Shown one piece after another: positions 8,101 to 10,484 of a stretch of DNA of 10,484 nucleotides. How positions within the stretch are numbered: position 1 is the first letter of the stretch; each line of letters starts with the position of its first letter. The notes beneath the pieces were generated by a model. It worked only from the letters and a program-made list of their open reading frames with translations. It was not told the origin of the DNA and did no database searches. The DNA is from Verrucomicrobiia bacterium (GTDB lineage: Bacteria > Verrucomicrobiota > Verrucomicrobiia > Limisphaerales > UBA11358): positions 1 to 10,484 of the forward strand of contig JASHVW010000208.1 of assembly GCA_030044395.1 (NCBI GenBank), read 5' to 3'. The position numbers and the translations under genes are program-made.

Positions 8101-8791
8101 GCACATGTGGATCGTCTCCATTCCCATGCCGAAGGGCGCCACCAGGTTGATTATGCCGCGTGACCCGGATGTCCATTTTTTCGCCGCCACGATTGCGACC
8201 CAGCCGCCGACCCCGGCAGTCCATGGCTTAAGCGTGTTGAATGACTGCAAATATGGATTTGACGTGACGAACCACGTGTTTCGTCTGACGGCATTGCGCT
8301 CGTCGAACAATCCCGATCCGCACCCGGACCAGGGATTGCAGCAGTTCACCTACAGCCTTTATCCACACGCCGACGGATGGCAGGCGGCGCACACGGATGA
8401 ACAGGCACTGGCACTGAACATCCCCTTGCTGGCAATCGTCACAACGTCCCATCCTCCCGAAGGCAAAATTCCGACAGTCTCGGTTGTCAACATCGGCGGC
8501 AAAGGGGATCTCATCGTCACTGCTCTGAAGCACAGCGAAGACGGACGCGGCTTTATCCTGCGGTTTTACGAGGCGGACGGACAGGACACTCAGGCGAGGA
8601 TTCAGTTCGACCAGCCAATGCGCGTGGAGAAAACCGACATCCTGGAACGTTCCTTGTTGGAACAACCGCTGATGGCCCAAAACGACGCCGTCACGCTTCC
8701 GGTCGGCCACAACAAGATCATAACCCTCCATTTCTGGGCTGATTCGGGGTCGGCAAGCGTTTCATCTACTTCCGTCGCCTCGTCAAACTGA
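5111..8791 (+). CDS. Exported GH38 alpha-mannosidase with inserted accessory module
   Basis: Retaining, zinc-dependent exo-alpha-mannosidase of glycoside hydrolase family 38, likely releasing mannose from glycans outside the cytoplasm. ATG 5111 is chosen because it places the signal peptide (MTKSPIIVLLFLLAGVCACTS) at the N-terminus; GTG 5057 is the longer alternative. VCAC at residues 16-19 fits a lipobox, so it may be a lipoprotein. Numbering from ATG 5111 (1226 residues): a beta-sandwich, sugar-binding-like domain at about 42-172 (FDDSTWQDV...VWFRSRITIP...LYLNG); the catalytic domain from about 245, with zinc ligands His253 and Asp255 (GHSHIDMNWLW), nucleophile Asp365 (GWLPDSFGHTWQLPQ) and zinc ligand His560 (QFHDIACGS); the three-helix middle domain around 500-535; then the C-terminal beta domains. 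Between conserved KWMDVS (845-850) and GLSVLNDCKYGFDV (1039-1052), about 187 extra residues are inserted. The last 18 or so residues after ITLHF are an unusual Ser-rich extension ending in the repeat shared with comEC. No Shine-Dalgarno is seen. The exact linkage cleaved is unknown. Confidence 0.93.
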   Translation: MTKSPIIVLLFLLAGVCACTSADPLTDRLAALKPDLDRQFSVSIEHWRFHQPDVPGGERPDFDDSTWQDVAPGFSWSGENTKVWFRSRITIPATVAGQPTAGLPVQLRLGMDDDGELYLNGQLKEAFHWDDGLYTLSQNAQPGQSFNLEVRGINGPGNGQLHFARLVFDVLPELDQYLDEANFVAMLSGHLPANEQADVRKTLAASEAEIHFTTITPPSLASARSQLERAQEDLLPVAAITKKFDQYYIGHSHIDMNWLWTWPETIDVCHRTWNSVMNLMDEFPQFDYVQSQPAAYVPIEDKYPDEFARMQMMTVAGQWDPVGGMWNESDTDIPSGEGLARSFLLGQSFYKTHFGKYAITGWLPDSFGHTWQLPQIMSLAGIRYFYHMRCGNGMEFTWWQAPDGSRVLNANTSSYDTQPELDQLVMPMENADRFNLPQSVEIFGVGDHGGGPTREQIFRIQAFQHDPILPRVHFASADDFFGQLAGQPAAASLPVIDTGLQYTFEGCYTTHADLKKALRQSENNLYTAEVLGSLTAMMGQPYPVGAFDDAWKPTTFAQFHDIACGSAIHSTYVWMLDQLAPAFSFEKAQTDKSLGLLAACADTRGPGDQPIVVWNTLSFARDDVVKVFLPDADQYHSVVDAYGHSFPAQVMDNTLVFVARDVPAFGDAVYFPETNSCPSDGITVSGSGNACNVETPAYTLQIDKATGAIAQLYSKPAQWNVFGDARDADALQLLGDSGNAWDFNYTGENKILTTNGAIVSVLDQGPVFVRVRVAHAWGKSSYAQDITMYAALPRIDIPTTVNWQEEQQALKIRFPVNANHPQAAAQIPFASAVFPVNGQECPGQKWMDVSQTVPQPVENATPLDLSSLFSARCADNFDGDGAAYPAELLPSAGLHPLGPNQVPFNLPGNNSNQSDNVAAAGQQLQLPAGIGGDTLYLLAACANGSRWTDIGFQSGDGAVESRAFPLNDWVVNAYPDNEIGFSFSYRDMSGGRQAVPSHMWIVSIPMPKGATRLIMPRDPDVHFFAATIATQPPTPAVHGLSVLNDCKYGFDVTNHVFRLTALRSSNNPDPHPDQGLQQFTYSLYPHADGWQAAHTDEQALALNIPLLAIVTTSHPPEGKIPTVSVVNIGGKGDLIVTALKHSEDGRGFILRFYEADGQDTQARIQFDQPMRVEKTDILERSLLEQPLMAQNDAVTLPVGHNKIITLHFWADSGSASVSSTSVASSN
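7664..8224 (+). other. Module inserted in the GH38 C-terminal beta domain
   Basis: These codons (residues 852-1038 from ATG 5111) lie between two blocks that are nearly adjacent in ordinary GH38 enzymes. The first part has beta-rich motifs NFDGDGAAYPAELLPSAG, VPFNLP, NVAAAGQQLQLPAG and DTLYLLAACANG, which recall carbohydrate-binding beta-sandwich modules of secreted glycosidases. The last part (PSHMWIVSIPMPKGATRLIMP) looks like its closing strands. The boundaries come from remembered family motifs and are approximate; carbohydrate binding is inferred. Confidence 0.6.
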
Positions 8792-9122
8792 CGGAAACAA
8801 GACGCGCCTGGCGAATAGAAAATTTTTTGACTTCAACCGTAACGCTCCGCGGCTTAAATTCCTCCAGGATCATCCCACAAATGTCCGCCGCCAGTTTCTC
8901 AATCAGCTTCCAGCTTTTCCCCTCGCCGAACTTCAAAAGCCGCTGCGACACGGCAAAATAATCAACCGTGTCGGCGATTGCATCCGTCCTGGCCGCCTTG
9001 GCGGAATCCGGCTTCATTTCCACCGTCAGCAACAGCCGCTGCGGGTTGGCCCGCTCCACCACCGGCACGCCAACGCGGTAAAAGACCTCAAGCTCGACAA
9101 TGGAAATCTTCGGCGGTTTCAT
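8766..9122 (-). CDS. folB: Dihydroneopterin aldolase (FolB family)
   Basis: Cytoplasmic folate-pathway enzyme that splits 7,8-dihydroneopterin into 6-hydroxymethyl-7,8-dihydropterin and glycolaldehyde; members form octamers. At 118 residues it has the usual FolB length. Family features in order: the first strand and loop ISIVELEVFYRVGVPVVERANPQ with conserved Glu23; ARTDAIADTVDYFAVSQ with the conserved Tyr55; GKSWKLIEKLAADI with Glu75, the pterin-binding Glu; and VTVEVKK with Lys100 aligned to the catalytic Lys. The Pro that usually follows this Lys is Phe here. The ATG (9122-9120) gives the usual short N-terminus, but no Shine-Dalgarno is seen; degenerate repeat text begins almost directly upstream. 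Its 3' end overlaps the convergent mannosidase gene by 26 bp. It lies 252 bp downstream of a HAD-Nudix gene on the same strand that could supply its substrate. Epimerase or oxygenase side activities known in the family cannot be judged. Confidence 0.9.
   Translation of the reverse strand: MKPPKISIVELEVFYRVGVPVVERANPQRLLLTVEMKPDSAKAARTDAIADTVDYFAVSQRLLKFGEGKSWKLIEKLAADICGMILEEFKPRSVTVEVKKFSIRQARLVSVSLTRRRK
8768..8795 (+). repeat. Right copy of imperfect 28-bp direct repeat, inside the overlap of two convergent genes
   Basis: Starts ACTTCCGTCGCC and ends AAACTGACGGA; 24/28 identical to 4931-4958 and in the same reading frame. It contains the mannosidase stop (8789-8791) and most of the FolB C-terminal codons on the other strand. 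It also holds a perfect 7-bp inverted repeat TTCCGTC (8770-8776) and GACGGAA (8790-8796), and a nested hairpin CGTCA-AAC-TGACG (8781-8793). No T-tract follows on either strand, so a classical terminator is not supported. Confidence 0.7.
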
Positions 9123-9374
9123 TCAATATCTTTGTGTTCTCTGTGTCCTTTCGCGGCTAAAAATTTGCGCCCCCTCGCCTCGTCTTCGTTCCCTTTGTTT
9201 CCTTGGTGTTAAATCCCTTTCGCGTATTTCGTTCTGCCACCCTCTCTAATTCTGATTGGAGGGTTGGGGGTGAGGTCCGCAATTAAAGTTTTTCACATTC
9301 GTGCTTCGTTATTAATTAGTCATTGGGATTTAGGAATTAGTCATTTTCGAAGAACATCCGTGCCGGATCCGCGG
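9123..9374. repeat. Patchwork of degenerate short repeats between folB and the HAD-Nudix gene
   Basis: No gene is seen in these 252 bp. Two variants of one unit occur at about 9129-9163 (TCTTTGTGTTCTCTGTGTCC ... CGCGGCTAAAA) and 9183-9214 (TCTTCGTTCCCTTTGTTTCC ... GGTGTTAAAT). A stem of 9 pairs with two G-U wobbles (9242-9250 with 9255-9263, loop TCTG) is followed by G-rich text to 9276. An AT-rich part (9281-9350) holds the 11-mer AATTAGTCATT twice, at 9314 and 9335 (period 21). Then comes CATCCGTGCCGGATCCGCGG up to the stop of the HAD-Nudix gene. The plus strand is pyrimidine-rich at both ends. No clear promoter or terminator for folB is found. Confidence 0.6.
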
Positions 9375-10475
9375 TTAAGCTTTCTGTTCTCTGCCTTTTG
9401 CTTTCTGTTTTCTCTCAACCGCCTCTATCAATACCCGCGTCGGCTTGTTCAATTTCAACTTCTTCGCCCCGGTCAATTTCACCCATCGAAATTCGCGGCC
9501 TTCTTCGTTCAATTTCACCCTCGGATTCTTCGCGGCGCAACGGCACGTGTAATTTAACAGGACGAAATGCGCGTCCCGATAGAATTCCTTCGAGTGGATG
9601 CAATCCTGCGCCAGCACAAACTCAATGTCGGAAATCTTCAGGGCAGTTTCCTCGAGGATTTCGCGGCGCAACGCGGCCTCGGACGGCTCGCCAAACTTGA
9701 TTTTGCCCCCGGGAATTCCCCAAAGATTTGACCATTTATGCGTGCGTATCATCAACGCCTCGTCTTTGGAATTGAAAATCAGCGCCCCGACCGTCGCCAG
9801 CGGCATCGCAAAAGGCTCGTCCCGCGCGGCGGCCGCCTCAAGGTCACGAAAATTGTTCCGCTCCAGCACGTCGCGCAATTCGGCCAGGTGTTCAACTATT
9901 AATTCCGGCTCCGCGGCGCGCAATTGCTCCAGCGTGTTGTATCCCGTCAGGACGGCGCAGGAATGAACACCCCCATGTCGCGCCGTTTCAATGTCGTGCT
10001 CCATGTCGCCCACAAACAGGGTTTCCTCCGCGTTTAATTTATTTTCGCGCAGGATTTCATGGATCTTTTTTCGCTTGTCCCAGACGTCGGTGTACGGCCT
10101 TTCCAAATAGGCGTCAAACCCGGTGACGGCGCATTGCGCCTTGAAATGGTCGCAGTGAATCGTGCTCAGCAGAAATGTCCGCAACTTCTTCTCCCGGCAA
10201 AATTCCAGGAACTCGCGCGCATGCGGCAATTCGCAAACGGACGTCTGCGCCCTCTTGAATTCCGTGTGGAACCATTCCTCAAGCTGTGGCATGGGCACGT
10301 GCGGCGTGTGCCGGTCGTAAAAGTTCGTGAATGGCAGCGAGAATTCGGACCGGAATTCCTCCAGCGACATCTCCGCCTTGCCGGCTTGGGACAAAACGAA
10401 ATTGGACGCCCGCAAAACCGCGGGCAAATCGTCCACCAAAGTGCCTGACCAGTCAAAAATGATATTGCGGATCAC
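9375..10475 (-). CDS. HAD-like hydrolase fused to Nudix hydrolase
   Basis: Predicted two-domain cytoplasmic hydrolase, 366 residues from GTG (10475-10473). Domain 1 (about 1-205) is a HAD phosphatase of the phosphoglycolate phosphatase-like group: motif I FDWSGTLVDD with nucleophile Asp8 but Ser10 where the general acid/base Asp normally sits; a helical cap at about 15-85; motif II FLLST (101-105); Lys134; motif IV VGDMEHD with Asp157 and Asp161. Domain 2 (about 224-350) is a Nudix fold with the box G257-x5-E263-x7-REILEETAL (271-279), matching GX5EX7REUXEEXGU except Ala278 for Gly, so pyrophosphohydrolase activity is likely. Together the domains could remove a diphosphate group and then the remaining phosphate from one metabolite. 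Position upstream of folB suggests dihydroneopterin triphosphate; a nucleotide-sugar or ADP-ribose type substrate is an alternative. The last 13 or so residues (KQKAKGREQKA) come from repeat text. The frame stays open to the window edge, so a start further upstream is possible; GGA directly abuts the GTG. Confidence 0.85.
   Translation of the reverse strand: MIRNIIFDWSGTLVDDLPAVLRASNFVLSQAGKAEMSLEEFRSEFSLPFTNFYDRHTPHVPMPQLEEWFHTEFKRAQTSVCELPHAREFLEFCREKKLRTFLLSTIHCDHFKAQCAVTGFDAYLERPYTDVWDKRKKIHEILRENKLNAEETLFVGDMEHDIETARHGGVHSCAVLTGYNTLEQLRAAEPELIVEHLAELRDVLERNNFRDLEAAAARDEPFAMPLATVGALIFNSKDEALMIRTHKWSNLWGIPGGKIKFGEPSEAALRREILEETALKISDIEFVLAQDCIHSKEFYRDAHFVLLNYTCRCAAKNPRVKLNEEGREFRWVKLTGAKKLKLNKPTRVLIEAVERKQKAKGREQKA
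9379..9409. repeat. Short direct repeat encoding the tail of the HAD-Nudix protein
   Basis: GCTTTCTGTT occurs at 9379-9388 and 9400-9409 (period 21) within a pyrimidine-rich plus-strand stretch at about 9379-9417. On the minus strand it encodes the basic KQKAKGREQKA tail. The period equals that of the AATTAGTCATT pair nearby. Confidence 0.6.
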
Positions 10476-10484
10476 TCCACAAAT

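Noticed and set aside
9375..10475. A GDP-mannose-degrading role for the Nudix domain, linked to the nearby mannosidase
   Set aside because: The two genes are on opposite strands, separated by folB, and the mannosidase is exported. Nothing in the Nudix box indicates GDP-mannose, so this remains only a weaker alternative.

Overview
The window is a compact, GC-rich bacterial segment of six protein genes. It has four genes rightward (+) and two leftward (-), which converge at about 8.77-8.79 kb. The style suggests a member of the Verrucomicrobiota. The reasons are the secreted trypsin-like protease with two small N-terminal beta modules and an LVY C-terminus, the large GH38 alpha-mannosidase with extra beta modules, and the kind of degenerate, TTTGTGT-type intergenic repeat text. 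This assignment is an impression from protein style, not from a marker gene, and I hold it with moderate confidence. No tRNA, rRNA, CRISPR array, transposase or phage gene is visible.

Layout: (1) 1-984, the C-terminal two thirds of glutamyl-tRNA synthetase (gltX), cut by the window edge. (2) 1015-2346, an exported serine protease whose ATG lies 7 nt after a near-consensus promoter that overlaps the gltX stop codon, so its mRNA may be leaderless. (3) 2537-4954, a ComEC/Rec2-family DNA-uptake channel in which all four residues of the metal-binding HxHxDH motif of the beta-lactamase-like domain are replaced. (4) 5111-8791, an exported GH38 alpha-mannosidase of about 1226 residues, with an extra module of about 187 residues inserted in its C-terminal beta domain. 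(5) 8766-9122 (-), folB, dihydroneopterin aldolase, whose 3' end overlaps the mannosidase gene by 26 bp. (6) 9375-10475 (-), a HAD hydrolase fused to a Nudix hydrolase, with its start near or beyond the right edge.

Two things stand out. First, the HAD-Nudix fusion lies upstream of folB on the same strand. In folate synthesis, dihydroneopterin triphosphate must lose pyrophosphate (a known Nudix job) and then the last phosphate (a phosphatase job) before FolB can act. The pair could therefore encode three consecutive steps in two genes; this is a hypothesis. Second, the ends of comEC and of the mannosidase gene share an imperfect 28-bp direct repeat (24/28 identical, all differences C/T transitions) that contains both stop codons in the same frame. 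Its opposite strand encodes the C-terminus of FolB. This looks like the scar of an insertion of the mannosidase gene between comEC and an originally adjacent, overlapping folB.

The 252 bp between folB and the HAD-Nudix gene is a patchwork of short degenerate repeats, and it appears to have supplied the last codons of the HAD-Nudix protein. Apart from the possible folate pair, the genes have unrelated jobs: translation, envelope proteolysis, DNA uptake and glycan degradation.
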